From assembly GCA_031292755.1 (NCBI GenBank), contig JARLGM010000025.1:1-53922 (forward strand): a DNA stretch of 53,922 nt, given 5' to 3'. Under the pieces are notes generated by a model. It saw only the letters and a program-made list of their open reading frames with translations. It was not told the DNA's origin and ran no database searches. Each line of letters opens with the position of its first letter. Position 1 is the stretch's first letter. A program made the position numbers and the translations under genes. This document shows, one piece after another, positions 16,170 to 25,417 of this stretch. The stretch is from Candidatus Sulfopaludibacter sp. Its GTDB lineage: Bacteria; Acidobacteriota; Terriglobia; Bryobacterales; Bryobacteraceae.

Positions 16170-19100
16170 ATGAAGTACGCGATTCTGCTTGTAGCTTTGT
16201 GTGCCACGGCACCGGCGGCGACTTTGCACCTGCTGCAAAAGCCGGCCATGAACAAAACCGAGATCGTCTTCTCTTATGCGGGCGATCTGTGGAGCGTGGG
16301 CCGCCAGGGCGGCGTGGCGCAACGGCTCACTACGGGCCAGGGCACGGAGAGCGATGCCGCGTTTTCGCCCGACGGCAACACCATCGCGTTCAGCGGCGAG
16401 TACGACGGCAACGTGGATGTGTTCACGGTGCCGGTGACCGGCGGCATCCCCAAACGCATCACCTATCACCCGGGAGCGGACCGCGTCTCGGGATGGACGC
16501 CGGATGGCAAGCAGATTCTGTTCCGCTCGAATCGCGACGCTTTTTCGCGCTACACGCAACTGTACGCGGTGCCCGCGGAGGGTGGGTTGCCGGCGGTGCT
16601 GCCGCTGCCGATGGGCTATACCGGGAGCTATTCGGCCGACGGCAAGCGCATGGCGTACCAGCCTCTGGACGGCGGGCAGTTCACCAACGAGGGGACGAAT
16701 TTTGTATCCTGGCGCCGGTATCGCGGCGGGCGGGCGAGCTACATCTGGCTGGTGGATTTTGCCGACCTTGCCACGCAGAAGCTACCGCGCACCAATTCCA
16801 ACGATTTCGACCCCATGTGGATCGGCAACAAGGTGTACTTCCTTTCCGACCGCAACGGCCCGGCCACGCTGTACAGCTACGATCCGCAGTCGAAGCAGGT
16901 GGCCAAACTGATCGAGAATACCGGCCGCGACATCATCAGCGCGAGCGCCGGGCCGGGCGGGATTATTTACGAACAGTTCGGCCAGATTCATATTTACGAT
17001 CTGGCGACCGGCAAGGAACACGCGGTGCCGATCGAGATCACCGCGGACCTGACCGAGGTGCGGCCGCACTTCCAGAACGTCGCGCGCGAGATTCGCGAGG
17101 CGAGCATTTCGCCCACGGGCATGCGCATGGTGTTTGAAGCGCACGGCGAAATTCTCACCGCGCCGGCCGAGAAGGGGGACATTCGCAATCTGACCCACTC
17201 GCCGGGGGTGATGGACCGGACGCCGGCATGGTCGCCGGACGGCCATTCGGTGGCGTATTTCTCGGACGAATCGGGCGAATACGCGCTGCACATCACGCCG
17301 CAGAGCGGAGAGGGCGAAACGCGCAAGCTGGCGCTGGCCGGGAAATCGGCGTACTACTTCGACCCCAAGTGGTCGCCGGACAGCAAGAATATCGCGTTCG
17401 CCGACAATCAGCTCAACGTGTGGAACCTGGACGTCGCATCGGGCAAGCTGAGCAAGGTGGATAGCGACTACTTCTATGAAGGGCCCATGGAGTTTGCCTG
17501 GAGCGGCGATTCGAAATGGATCGCGTATTCGAAAACGCTGCCGAATCGCCTGCACGCCATCTTTGCGTACTCGCTGGAGAGCCAGAAAGGCACGCAAGTC
17601 ACCGACGGCATGAGCGATGCGCGGCATCCGGCGTTCGATCGCGACGGGCAGTATCTCTACTTCACGGCGAGCACCAATTATGGGCCGTCCTCCAGCGGGC
17701 TGGACATGACCAGCGATCAGTTCGAGGTGAATAGCAGCGTGTACCTGGCGGTGCTGCCCAACAATATTCCTTCGCCGCTGGCGCCGGAGAGCGACGAAGA
17801 GGGCAACGCCGCGGCGGAACCCGCAGGGCGCGGCGGACGCGGCGGCAACGGCGGCGCGGCGGCGGCCAACACACCGCCCAAACCCGTGCGCATCGATTTC
17901 GATAAGCTGCAGCAGCGCATCGTGGCCCTGCCGCTGCCGGCGCGCTCTTACCAATCGCTGACCGCGGGCAAGGCGGGAATGCTGTACATCGTGGAGAGCG
18001 GCAGCGGTGGCGGTCGAGGCGCGGGTGGCGGGGCGACGCTGGTGCGCTACGACCTGAAGGCTCGGAAGAGCGAAAATCTGGCGACCGGGGTGGCGGGCTT
18101 CGACCTCTCGGCCAATGGGGAGAAGATGCTGCTGCGCATGGGCGGCGCGGGTGGCGGTCGCGGAGGCCGCGGGGCGGCGGCGGGCGGCGCTCCGGCGGGT
18201 CCGCAATATGTGATCGTGCCGGCTACGGCTCCTGTGAAAGCGGGCGAAGGGGCGTTGCGTTTGGCCGATGTGGAAGTGAATGTGGACCCGATCGCCGAGT
18301 GGAAACAGATGTACCACGAAGTCTGGAGGATTGAGCGCAGCTACTTCTACGATCCCAATCTGCACGGGGTCAACGTGGCGGATTCGGAGAAGCAATACGA
18401 AAAATATTTGGATTCGCTGGGCTCGCGGGCCGATCTGAATTACATCATCCACGATATGATCTCCGAGATCACGGTGGGCCACCTTCGCGGCGGAGGCGGC
18501 AACATCCCGCAGGCGAAAACGGTGCAGGGAGGGCTGCTGGGCGCGGATTATGAGATTGCCAACGGGCGTTATCGCATCCGGCGGATTTATACGGGCGAGA
18601 GTTGGAACCCGCAATTGCAGGGCCCGCTGGCCGCGCCGGGGCTGAACGTGAATGTGGGAGATTACGTGCTCGCGGTGAACGGGCGGGACCTCACCGGCAG
18701 CGAAGACGTCTCGCGCCTGCTGGAAAACACCGCCGGCAAGCGCGTGACGCTGCGGATCGCGGGCGACGCCTCGGGCGGCAACGCTCGTGAGATCACGGTG
18801 ATTCCGGTGGCGAGCGAGACGGCGCTCCGCAACGAAGCGTGGATCGAAGGCAATCGCCGCAAGGTGGAGGAGCTGAGCGGCGGCAAGCTGGGCTACGTCT
18901 ATATGCCGGATACGGCGCAAGGCGGACTGACCAACTTCAATCGCTATTACTTCGCGCAGGTGGACAAGGACGGCGCCATTATCGACGATCGCTTCAACAG
19001 CGGCGGGCAGGCAGCGGATTACGTGATCGACGTGATGAACCGGCCATTGGAGGGATGGTGGAGCCCGCGGTACGGCGCCATCTATCGCACGCCGGCGGCC

Positions 19101-19526
19101 GCGGTGCTGGGGCCGAAGGTGATGATCATCGACGAATTCGCCGGCTCCGGCGGCGACATGATGCCGTGGATGTTCCACCACACCAACACCGGGCAACTGG
19201 TGGGCAAGCGCACATGGGGCGGGCTGGTGGGCCTTTCGGCATACCCCACGCTGATGGATGGCGGCACGGTGACGTCGCCCAATTACGGCTTCTTCAATCC
19301 CGAGGGGCACTGGGACGTGGAAAACAAGGGCACTCCGCCGGACGTCGAAGTGGAACTGGACCCGAAAGCGGTGCATGACGGCCACGATCCGCAACTGGAG
19401 CGGGCCATTGCGGTAGCGCTTCAGCAACTAAAGGAGCACCCGGTGCCGCAACCGCATCGTCCGGCGTATCCCAATTACCAACGGCCGGTGACGGGCGCGG
19501 GATCGGCGGCAGGCGGGCCGAAATAA
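16170..19526 (+). CDS. Tricorn-like S41 serine protease with N-terminal beta-propeller
   Basis: A 1118-aa exported protease with a signal peptide (MKYAILLVALCATAPAAT). Residues about 30-560 carry WD40/PD40-type repeats (AFSPDGNTIAFSG, AWSPDGHSVAYFS), forming propellers that gate access as in tricorn. A core domain, a PDZ domain (near 820-880) and the S41 domain follow. Catalytic residues by alignment with tricorn are His771 (ITVGHL), Ser993 (EFAGSGGDMM) and Glu1051 (VENKGTPPD); the residue before His is Gly where tricorn has Ser. Three Gly/Arg-rich inserts occur (about 550-570, 610-620, 660-680). It probably degrades peptides in the periplasm. The last 52 nt overlap the convergent methyltransferase gene. 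Confidence 0.93.
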   Translation: MKYAILLVALCATAPAATLHLLQKPAMNKTEIVFSYAGDLWSVGRQGGVAQRLTTGQGTESDAAFSPDGNTIAFSGEYDGNVDVFTVPVTGGIPKRITYHPGADRVSGWTPDGKQILFRSNRDAFSRYTQLYAVPAEGGLPAVLPLPMGYTGSYSADGKRMAYQPLDGGQFTNEGTNFVSWRRYRGGRASYIWLVDFADLATQKLPRTNSNDFDPMWIGNKVYFLSDRNGPATLYSYDPQSKQVAKLIENTGRDIISASAGPGGIIYEQFGQIHIYDLATGKEHAVPIEITADLTEVRPHFQNVAREIREASISPTGMRMVFEAHGEILTAPAEKGDIRNLTHSPGVMDRTPAWSPDGHSVAYFSDESGEYALHITPQSGEGETRKLALAGKSAYYFDPKWSPDSKNIAFADNQLNVWNLDVASGKLSKVDSDYFYEGPMEFAWSGDSKWIAYSKTLPNRLHAIFAYSLESQKGTQVTDGMSDARHPAFDRDGQYLYFTASTNYGPSSSGLDMTSDQFEVNSSVYLAVLPNNIPSPLAPESDEEGNAAAEPAGRGGRGGNGGAAAANTPPKPVRIDFDKLQQRIVALPLPARSYQSLTAGKAGMLYIVESGSGGGRGAGGGATLVRYDLKARKSENLATGVAGFDLSANGEKMLLRMGGAGGGRGGRGAAAGGAPAGPQYVIVPATAPVKAGEGALRLADVEVNVDPIAEWKQMYHEVWRIERSYFYDPNLHGVNVADSEKQYEKYLDSLGSRADLNYIIHDMISEITVGHLRGGGGNIPQAKTVQGGLLGADYEIANGRYRIRRIYTGESWNPQLQGPLAAPGLNVNVGDYVLAVNGRDLTGSEDVSRLLENTAGKRVTLRIAGDASGGNAREITVIPVASETALRNEAWIEGNRRKVEELSGGKLGYVYMPDTAQGGLTNFNRYYFAQVDKDGAIIDDRFNSGGQAADYVIDVMNRPLEGWWSPRYGAIYRTPAAAVLGPKVMIIDEFAGSGGDMMPWMFHHTNTGQLVGKRTWGGLVGLSAYPTLMDGGTVTSPNYGFFNPEGHWDVENKGTPPDVEVELDPKAVHDGHDPQLERAIAVALQQLKEHPVPQPHRPAYPNYQRPVTGAGSAAGGPK

Positions 19527-20251
19527 ATCAACGTGTCGTACTGGAGCGTGACGCGACCATCAACCTGGAAGGTGGCGAAGAGTCCGGACAGGGCGTCGAG
19601 CATCTCCCGATGGCCGGGCGCGCCCTCCAGCGGCGCATAAGAAGACGACGCGAGGCGGCCTTGGAGGCCTGCGAGGTCGAGCACCTGGCGATTTTCCAGT
19701 TGGACAAGGCGCCACACCGGGCCGCCGAACACGCGGTCGATGTCCTGCTCGCGGACGCGATTCACTTCCGGGGCATAACGGCGGACCAGGGCGTCGTACG
19801 CGGCCTGAAATCCGCCACCTTCAGCGCGCTCATTCCAGACCAGCACCAGATGGCCGCCGGGCTTGAGGATGCGGCCGAACTCGACGCGCGCGGCGGCAGC
19901 TTCGAACCAGTGGAACGCCTGGCCGGCAGTGACAAAGTCCACGGCGGCGTCCGGCAGGGTGGTGACCTCGGCGCGGCCGTCGACTGAATGGAAGCGGGGA
20001 TTGCCGGCCAGCAGGCGGGCACCGGTGGCACGCATCTCGGCATTCGGTTCGACACCGAAAACCTCGCAGCCCAATTCGAGGAACCGTTCCGCCAGGAGCC
20101 CGGTGCCGCAACCGATATCGGCGACGCGCGAATTCGCGCTGAGGCCGCACTCCCTTTGTAGCAACCCGGTGAGCCCCGGCGGGTACGACGGGCGGTGGCG
20201 GGCGTACACATCGGCGCGGTAGGCGAAGCGGCGGGTGGGATCTGTCTCCAT
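19475..20251 (-). CDS. Class I SAM-dependent methyltransferase
   Basis: A 258-aa methyltransferase. The SAM-binding glycine loop is VADIGCGTGLLAE (about residues 43-55), followed by the acidic FGVEPNAEMR and the motif TAGQAFHWF, typical of the methyltransferase type 11 family. The start at 20251 (METDPTRRF) is used because upstream residues do not match the family. A TATCAT hexamer ends 6 nt before this ATG and no ribosome site is present, suggesting a leaderless mRNA. The gene is divergent from the ribokinase gene with 25 bp between starts, and its 3' end overlaps the S41 gene by 52 bp. The substrate is unknown. Confidence 0.88.
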   Translation of the reverse strand: METDPTRRFAYRADVYARHRPSYPPGLTGLLQRECGLSANSRVADIGCGTGLLAERFLELGCEVFGVEPNAEMRATGARLLAGNPRFHSVDGRAEVTTLPDAAVDFVTAGQAFHWFEAAAARVEFGRILKPGGHLVLVWNERAEGGGFQAAYDALVRRYAPEVNRVREQDIDRVFGGPVWRLVQLENRQVLDLAGLQGRLASSSYAPLEGAPGHREMLDALSGLFATFQVDGRVTLQYDTLIYFGPPAADPAPVTGRW

Positions 20252-20276
20252 GGAATGATGATAAATTAGTGCACCT

Positions 20277-21203
20277 ATGAGCAGCGAGCCACACATCGTG
20301 GTGGTGGGCAGCGCCAATATCGACCTGACCACGTTCACCGACGAATTTCCCCGCCCGGGGGAAACGATTTTCGGGCGTGAATTTCACCTGGGATTCGGCG
20401 GGAAGGGCGCGAATCAGGCAGTGGCCGCGCGACTATGCGGCGCGCGTGTTTCCATGGTGGCGCGAGTGGGCGACGACCTGTTCGGACCGGCCACCATTCA
20501 GAATTTCACGGCACGCGGCATCGATACCAATCACGTGCGGATCACCAAGGGCGTCTCCAGCGGCGTCGCACCCATCTTTGTGGACAGCGCCGGACAGAAT
20601 CGAATTCTGGTGGTGAAGGGCGCCAACGATGCGCTGCTGCCCGCTGACGTGGATGCCGCGGAGGACCTGCTGCGCAGCGCCGACTGCATCGTGATGCAAC
20701 TGGAGATCCCGCTCGAAACCGTGTACTACACGCTGCGGCTGGCGCGCGAGCACGGCATTCGCACCATTCTCAATCCCGCGCCGGGCCAGCGGCTGGACCT
20801 GGCGGAACTTGCCGACGCCGATTACGTGGTTCCCAATGAGACGGAAGCCGAGGCTCTGAGCGGAATCCACGTAACGAACCTGCATGAGGCGCGCAGTTGC
20901 GCGGTCGATCTGTTGCGCAATGGCCTGCGGCGGGTGATCGTGACGCTGGGCGCGAATGGCGCCCTGCTGGCGAACGAGGAAACGCTGGAGCATATCCAGC
21001 CTTATCGGGTGGACGCGGTCGATACCACGGGCGCGGGCGATGCCTTCATCGGCAGCTTCGCATATTTCCTGGCGAGCGGCTATAGCGAGACGGAATCGAT
21101 TGAGCGCGCCAATGTGTACGCCGCGCTTTCCACGCTGGGCGTCGGCACGCAGTCGTCGTTCGTGACCGCGGAGCGGTTCGAAGCGGCCTGGGCGGGGCGG
21201 TAG
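20277..21203 (+). CDS. rbsK: Ribokinase (PfkB family)
   Basis: A 308-aa PfkB-family sugar kinase, phosphorylating D-ribose at O5 with ATP. It has the N-terminal ribokinase motif VVVGSANIDL, the substrate loop GFGGKGANQAVAA (about residues 40-52), and the C-terminal signature DTTGAGDAF, whose Asp is the catalytic base and whose GAG forms the anion hole. NPAPGQ and PNETEAE are typical of ribokinase rather than fructokinase. Length matches RbsK. No ribose transporter is near, so it may serve nucleoside or salvage metabolism. Divergent from the methyltransferase gene. Confidence 0.9.
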   Translation: MSSEPHIVVVGSANIDLTTFTDEFPRPGETIFGREFHLGFGGKGANQAVAARLCGARVSMVARVGDDLFGPATIQNFTARGIDTNHVRITKGVSSGVAPIFVDSAGQNRILVVKGANDALLPADVDAAEDLLRSADCIVMQLEIPLETVYYTLRLAREHGIRTILNPAPGQRLDLAELADADYVVPNETEAEALSGIHVTNLHEARSCAVDLLRNGLRRVIVTLGANGALLANEETLEHIQPYRVDAVDTTGAGDAFIGSFAYFLASGYSETESIERANVYAALSTLGVGTQSSFVTAERFEAAWAGR

Positions 21204-21206
21204 GGG

Positions 21207-24200
21207 TTACTTCGCGGGCACAGTCACCGCCGGAACGTTCTGGTCATGGACGAGCTTGTTGAATGAGGCGATGTCCGTGGTGAGCAGCGTATTGAGCGCG
21301 CGAATCTGCGAGTTAGTTTGCGATGCTACGTCTTCGTACACCTGGTACGACTGCGCCGTGGGCGCGTTGTCGGAGCCTTCCACCACACCCATCACGTAAG
21401 CCAGTTTGTTATTCAGCTTGATGGGGAAATTCAGCGGATCTTCGGACGCGCGGTTCTTGGTTTGGTATAGCTCCTCTTCCACGGCGGTCAGTTTCTTGAG
21501 GAGCGCGCCGGCGGCATCGGCCACGCGCTTATCGTCGCGCTTGGCGTACTCCTCGAGTTGCTTGCGCACCTCGCGAATTTTCACCACGCCGCCGTTGGCT
21601 TCGGAGAGCTTGTCGCGAATCTGTAGGGCGAGACTCAACTGTTTGGCGTAATCTTCGGGAGTGGTGGAGAGGCGCGGATCCTTCTTCAACTCGAAGGTCT
21701 GGGTGTACGATTTCCCGTCCACCGTGAGTTTCGCGGTGTACATGCCGGGAGCGGCCACAGGGCCGGTCACGCTGCCCGCCCACATGATGAGGCCGGGAAA
21801 GGTGGTGGCGTCGGGATAGCGCAAGTTCCAAATGAAGCGATTCATGCCCGGCTGCGCCGGAATGCGCTGCGGCCCGGCGTTGAAGCGGAACGGATTGTCT
21901 TCGGCATCGGCGGGACCGGCGGCGGGCGCGGGTTCCGGCGCACGGCTGGAGAATTTCTTTACCGACGCGCCCTTGCTATCCAGGAATTCCAGGGTGAGGT
22001 CGGCCTGCGGCCGGCTCTTGAGCCAGTAATTGATCACGGCGCCACCGGGAGGATTTTCACCGGCTGCGCCGCCGCCCCGTCCGCCGAAACCGCGGCCTCC
22101 ACCCATGCGATACGGGTCCTTCGGTTTGAACAGGTGGGCGTCTTCCGAGGTGACGCTGTCATTCACCTGGTAGAGGAACGGCACGTCATCCAGCACGTAA
22201 AAGGCGCGACCCTGCGTGGCGATGACCAGGTCCTTCTCGCGCTTGTTAAAGGCCACGTCGGCGATGGGCACGATGGGGAGATTCAGTTGGAACGGCTTCC
22301 AATCCGCGCCGTCGTTATAGGAAATGTACAGACCGAATTCGGTTCCGGCGATCAGCAGGCCACGGTGGTTGGGATCTTCGCGCACGACGCGCGTGAAGTG
22401 ATGCTCCGGAATTCCGTTCACGATCTTGCTCCACGTCTTGCCGTAGTCGCTGGTCTTGTACAGATAGGGCCGGAAATCGTCCAGCTTGTATGCGGTGGCC
22501 GCCACATAGCAGGTGCCGGCGTCGAACGCGGAAGCGTCTATGGTGTTGATCTGGATCCAATCGGGCATGCCCTTCGGCGTGACATTGTCCCAATGCTTGC
22601 CGCCGTCGCGCGTGATGTGTACCAGCCCGTCGTCCGACCCGGCCCAGATCAGGTTGGCCGTGACGGGCGATTCCTGAAACGTGAAGATGGTGTCGTAATA
22701 CTCGATGCTGGTGTTGTCCTGGGTAATCGGACCGCCGGAAGTGAGCTGCTTGGTTTTGTCGTTGCGGGTCAGGTCTCCGCTGATGGTCTCCCAGTTCTGG
22801 CCGGCGTTGGTGGTCCTCATCATCACGTTAGAGCCGATGTAGAGGGTGTTCGGATCGTGCGGCGAAAACGCGATGGGGAAACTCCACTGGAAACGGTATT
22901 TCAAGACATCCGCGCCGTAGCCCATGGGGTTGTCGGGCCAGGCATTGATGTTGCGCATCTGCCCGGTGTGGTGGTCCTGGCGCGTGATCAGGTTGCCGTA
23001 GGAGCCGGCGTAGACGATCTGCGAATCCTTGGGATCGGGCGCAATCCAGCCGCTTTCGCCGCCGCCGACATCGTACCAATCCTTGTCGGTGATGCTGCCG
23101 CTGGTGGTGCGGCTGGCGATGCGGACGGTGGAATTGTCCTGCTGTGCGCCGTAGATGTGATAGGGAAAATCGTTGTCCATGGCCACGCGGTAGAACTGGG
23201 CGGTGGGCTGATTGTCCTGCGTGGACCAGGAACGGCCGCCATCGCTGGTGATGGTGGCGCCGCCATCGTTGCCTTCGATCATGCGGCGGGGATTATCGGG
23301 TGCGATCCAGAGCGCGTGATTGTCGCCGTGGGGCGGGCGGAAGGCGGCGAAAGTGCGGCCGCCATCGGTGGATTTGAAGGCTCCCACGTTGAGCACGTAC
23401 ACGGTGTCGGCGTTTTTGGGGTCGGCAAAAATGTGGCTGTAATACCAGGCGCGCTGGCGGAGGTCGTTCTCCTGGGCGAGGCGGATCCAGTTGCGGCCGC
23501 CGTTGTCGGAACGGTAGACGCCGCCGTCGGCAGCTTCCACGATGGCCCACACGCGCTCGGGATTCACCGGCGAGACGGTCACGCCGACGCGGCCCATTAC
23601 GCCGCGCGGCAGGCCGGGAGACTTGGAAAGGTCGGTCCAGTTGTCGCCGCCATCGGTGCTCTTCCAGAGGCCGCTGCCGGGGCCGCCGCTATCCAGGCGC
23701 CAGGGTTTGCGGCTCACCTGCCAAAAGGCGGCGTAAATCACCTTGGGATTGGCGGGGTCGATGGCCAAGTCCACGGCGCCGGCTTCGGGTCCGCGAGTGA
23801 GCACCTGCTTCCAGGTCTGTCCGCCATCGGTGGTGCGGAACACACCGCGCTGTTCGTTGGGGCCCCACAGGTGGCCCAGCGCCGCCACGTAAACGATGTC
23901 GGAATTTTTGGGATTAATCTTGACGGCGCCGATGTGATAGGTGTCCTGGAGCCCGACGTTGCGCCAGGAGCGTCCGCCATCGGTGGATTTGTAGACGCCA
24001 TCGCCGTTGGAGGCATTGCCGCGGACGCAAGCTTCTCCCATACCGGCGTAGATGATGTTGGGGTCAGAATCGGCGACAGCGAGGGCGCCTACGTCGCCGG
24101 TTTTGATCTGGCCATCGGCCACGGGCAGCCAGGAGAGTCCGCCATCGGTGGTCTTCCAGATGCCGCCACCTGTGGCGCCCATGTAATAGACGTCGGGTTG

Positions 24201-24356
24201 AGACGGGATACCCGTGACCGCGACCACGCGGCCACCGCGAAACGGCCCGATCTGGCGGAAGCGGAGTTCTTTGAATAGATCGCTCTGCTGACCCGGGAGC
24301 AGGAGAGGGAGGAGACACAATACAGAAAGGCGGACGATTCTCATACGTTTTCGCAT
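21207..24356 (-). CDS. Large exported VPS10/sortilin-like beta-propeller protein (copy 1)
   Basis: A 1049-aa protein with an arginine-rich signal peptide (MRKRMRIVRLSVLCLLPLLLPG). Residues about 40-720 hold many Asp-box (BNR) repeats such as KTTDGGLSW, KSTDGGRSW, RTTDGGQTW and YKTSDYGKTW, as in sialidase and sortilin propellers. A Gly/Arg-rich linker (GGGRGFGGRGGGAAG) is near 755-770. A C-terminal domain with Ig-like strands and a coiled helical region follows. The start at 24356 is preferred for its charged N-region; 24344 is possible. No hydrolase active site is evident, so it may bind or organise extracellular proteins or glycans. It faces a paralogue at 25418-28687. Confidence 0.87.
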   Translation of the reverse strand: MRKRMRIVRLSVLCLLPLLLPGQQSDLFKELRFRQIGPFRGGRVVAVTGIPSQPDVYYMGATGGGIWKTTDGGLSWLPVADGQIKTGDVGALAVADSDPNIIYAGMGEACVRGNASNGDGVYKSTDGGRSWRNVGLQDTYHIGAVKINPKNSDIVYVAALGHLWGPNEQRGVFRTTDGGQTWKQVLTRGPEAGAVDLAIDPANPKVIYAAFWQVSRKPWRLDSGGPGSGLWKSTDGGDNWTDLSKSPGLPRGVMGRVGVTVSPVNPERVWAIVEAADGGVYRSDNGGRNWIRLAQENDLRQRAWYYSHIFADPKNADTVYVLNVGAFKSTDGGRTFAAFRPPHGDNHALWIAPDNPRRMIEGNDGGATITSDGGRSWSTQDNQPTAQFYRVAMDNDFPYHIYGAQQDNSTVRIASRTTSGSITDKDWYDVGGGESGWIAPDPKDSQIVYAGSYGNLITRQDHHTGQMRNINAWPDNPMGYGADVLKYRFQWSFPIAFSPHDPNTLYIGSNVMMRTTNAGQNWETISGDLTRNDKTKQLTSGGPITQDNTSIEYYDTIFTFQESPVTANLIWAGSDDGLVHITRDGGKHWDNVTPKGMPDWIQINTIDASAFDAGTCYVAATAYKLDDFRPYLYKTSDYGKTWSKIVNGIPEHHFTRVVREDPNHRGLLIAGTEFGLYISYNDGADWKPFQLNLPIVPIADVAFNKREKDLVIATQGRAFYVLDDVPFLYQVNDSVTSEDAHLFKPKDPYRMGGGRGFGGRGGGAAGENPPGGAVINYWLKSRPQADLTLEFLDSKGASVKKFSSRAPEPAPAAGPADAEDNPFRFNAGPQRIPAQPGMNRFIWNLRYPDATTFPGLIMWAGSVTGPVAAPGMYTAKLTVDGKSYTQTFELKKDPRLSTTPEDYAKQLSLALQIRDKLSEANGGVVKIREVRKQLEEYAKRDDKRVADAAGALLKKLTAVEEELYQTKNRASEDPLNFPIKLNNKLAYVMGVVEGSDNAPTAQSYQVYEDVASQTNSQIRALNTLLTTDIASFNKLVHDQNVPAVTVPAK

Positions 24357-24398
24357 CGTACCAGAAACCGCCCACCTTGTAGAAATCGAAGCTGGATG

Positions 24399-24840
24399 AC
24401 GCGTGTGCGACATCGAAGTGAGAGATTTACGGAAATCCCGGCCAACCGACAGAATCCGAGCGTATGGCGGACTTCAGGCAGAGCCGCGACCGTAGGGAAG
24501 CGGTCGCCGCACACAGTGGCTACAGTTGGTGAGACTCGAACACGCTCATGGGCTCACCCTGCTTTGAAATCGCCCATGACTGGCTCCGGCGGAACCTCCG
24601 CTTCCACCTCCGGAATCGCTTCCAGTACCGCATCGCGGCGGATCTGGTCCAGGCGATAGGGAGCCTGATTCATCAGTTCCGCTTCGAAAGCCGCACGAAT
24701 GGAGTCTACCTTCGCCGCCGTGCAGATGGCCTCCGTAGCACGCAAAGTGATCAGATAAACCACGGAATATCACCCCAAATTTACCGCTCCCTGACGGGGG
24801 CGACTCTGATTGGGGTCCACTTCTGTGTCGCAAACACCCC
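24399..24840. mobile_element. MITE-like element, copy B, with terminal inverted repeats
   Basis: The + strand begins ACGCGTGTGCGACATCGAAG and ends CACTTCTGTGTCGCAAACACC, forming an imperfect inverted repeat of about 20 bp. The first ~165 bp match the inverted copy A at 10178-10336, and a second block (near 24680-24710) matches copy A at about 10089-10123. It carries a candidate 69-aa ORF. The right end touches the stop codon of the cytochrome gene. No target duplication is visible. Like copy A, it sits just upstream of a large exported-protein gene in the same relative orientation. Confidence 0.65.
24554..24763 (-). CDS. Candidate small ORF inside repeat copy B
   Basis: A 69-aa frame starting at GTG 24763. 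The block VDSIRAAFEAE is shared with copy A as VDSMRAAFEAE; across the twelve codons from the preceding Lys, four differ and three of these changes are synonymous, which suggests past selection on protein. The C-terminal half is Glu/Pro-rich (VEAEVPPEPV). There is no strong ribosome site. It may be a real small protein or the remnant of a longer gene carried by the element. Confidence 0.3.
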   Translation of the reverse strand: MVYLITLRATEAICTAAKVDSIRAAFEAELMNQAPYRLDQIRRDAVLEAIPEVEAEVPPEPVMGDFKAG

Positions 24841-24841
24841 T

Positions 24842-25216
24842 TTATTGGCCAGCGGGCGGGGGCGCGGTCAGAGGCATCGCGGCGCCGCGATGGCAAGTGT
24901 AGCAGGTGACGTGCTCTTTGCCGTCGGGAAACTTGCCGTTGATTTCCTGGGCCATAGTAATCATATGGCGGGCGATTTCCTTTTTCGGATTTTCGTCGCT
25001 CGCAAAATTGCCTTGTATATGACAATAGGTGCATTGCACACCGAGGGCGGCCCGATAGCCCTGCATGATCTGGCCGATGTTTTCGTCCTTCAGGATTTTC
25101 AAATTCGTGTGCGGCATACCGCCGCCCTTCTTTTGGGGCGGGGGCGTATCCTGCGCAAGCATACCCACGCAGAGAACGGTGGACAGGCACAGCATCGTGA
25201 GAGAGAGTAAACGCAT
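24842..25216 (-). CDS. Exported dihaem c-type cytochrome
   Basis: A 124-aa protein with signal peptide (MRLLSLTMLCLSTVLCVGMLAQ) and two CxxCH motifs, CTYCH (62-66) and CYTCH (105-109). The helices around them (NIGQIMQGYRAALGVQC, RHMITMAQEINGKF) resemble the haem segments of reaction-centre cytochrome subunits, including a Met in each pre-motif helix as possible axial ligand. It is probably a periplasmic electron carrier. The start at 25216 is the signal-peptide Met; TATCAT ends 7 nt before it and no ribosome site is seen. It is divergent from the small lipoprotein gene. Confidence 0.85.
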   Translation of the reverse strand: MRLLSLTMLCLSTVLCVGMLAQDTPPPQKKGGGMPHTNLKILKDENIGQIMQGYRAALGVQCTYCHIQGNFASDENPKKEIARHMITMAQEINGKFPDGKEHVTCYTCHRGAAMPLTAPPPAGQ

Positions 25217-25262
25217 GGATGTAATGATACATCGAACCGGACAGTTCCGGGAAAATGATACG

Positions 25263-25406
25263 ATGACAAAATCACATATGTGGCTGCGTTCCTTTTTCCT
25301 ATTCTGCGTGGCGGCGTGTGCCCTGTTGCTGGCCGGCTGCGCTACTGACAATAGTGTGAAAACCCCGGTACCGCCCGCGCCCGCGAATCACCTGACCTTG
25401 CGTTGA
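25263..25406 (+). CDS. Small lipoprotein
   Basis: A 47-aa frame: a positively charged start, a hydrophobic segment (SFFLFCVAACALLLAGC) with the lipobox LAGC, then about 20 Pro/Thr-rich residues. The mature protein would be only about 22 residues, like entericidin-type or other tiny lipoproteins. It ends 11 nt before the VPS10-like gene start and is probably cotranscribed. Its ribosome site is weak, so it could be non-coding, but the lipobox is convincing. Confidence 0.55.
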   Translation: MTKSHMWLRSFFLFCVAACALLLAGCATDNSVKTPVPPAPANHLTLR

Positions 25407-25417
25407 AAGGACAAATT

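Noticed and set aside
16782..19427. An 881-codon open frame antisense to the S41 protease
   Set aside because: Arg/His-rich composition, no signal peptide or motif. The protease on the + strand has a full catalytic set.
22134..24278. A 714-codon open frame antisense to the first VPS10-like gene
   Set aside because: Its residue mix (His/Asp/Gly/Val rich, no domain) is typical of the complement of a high-GC gene. The opposite strand encodes a clear Asp-box protein.
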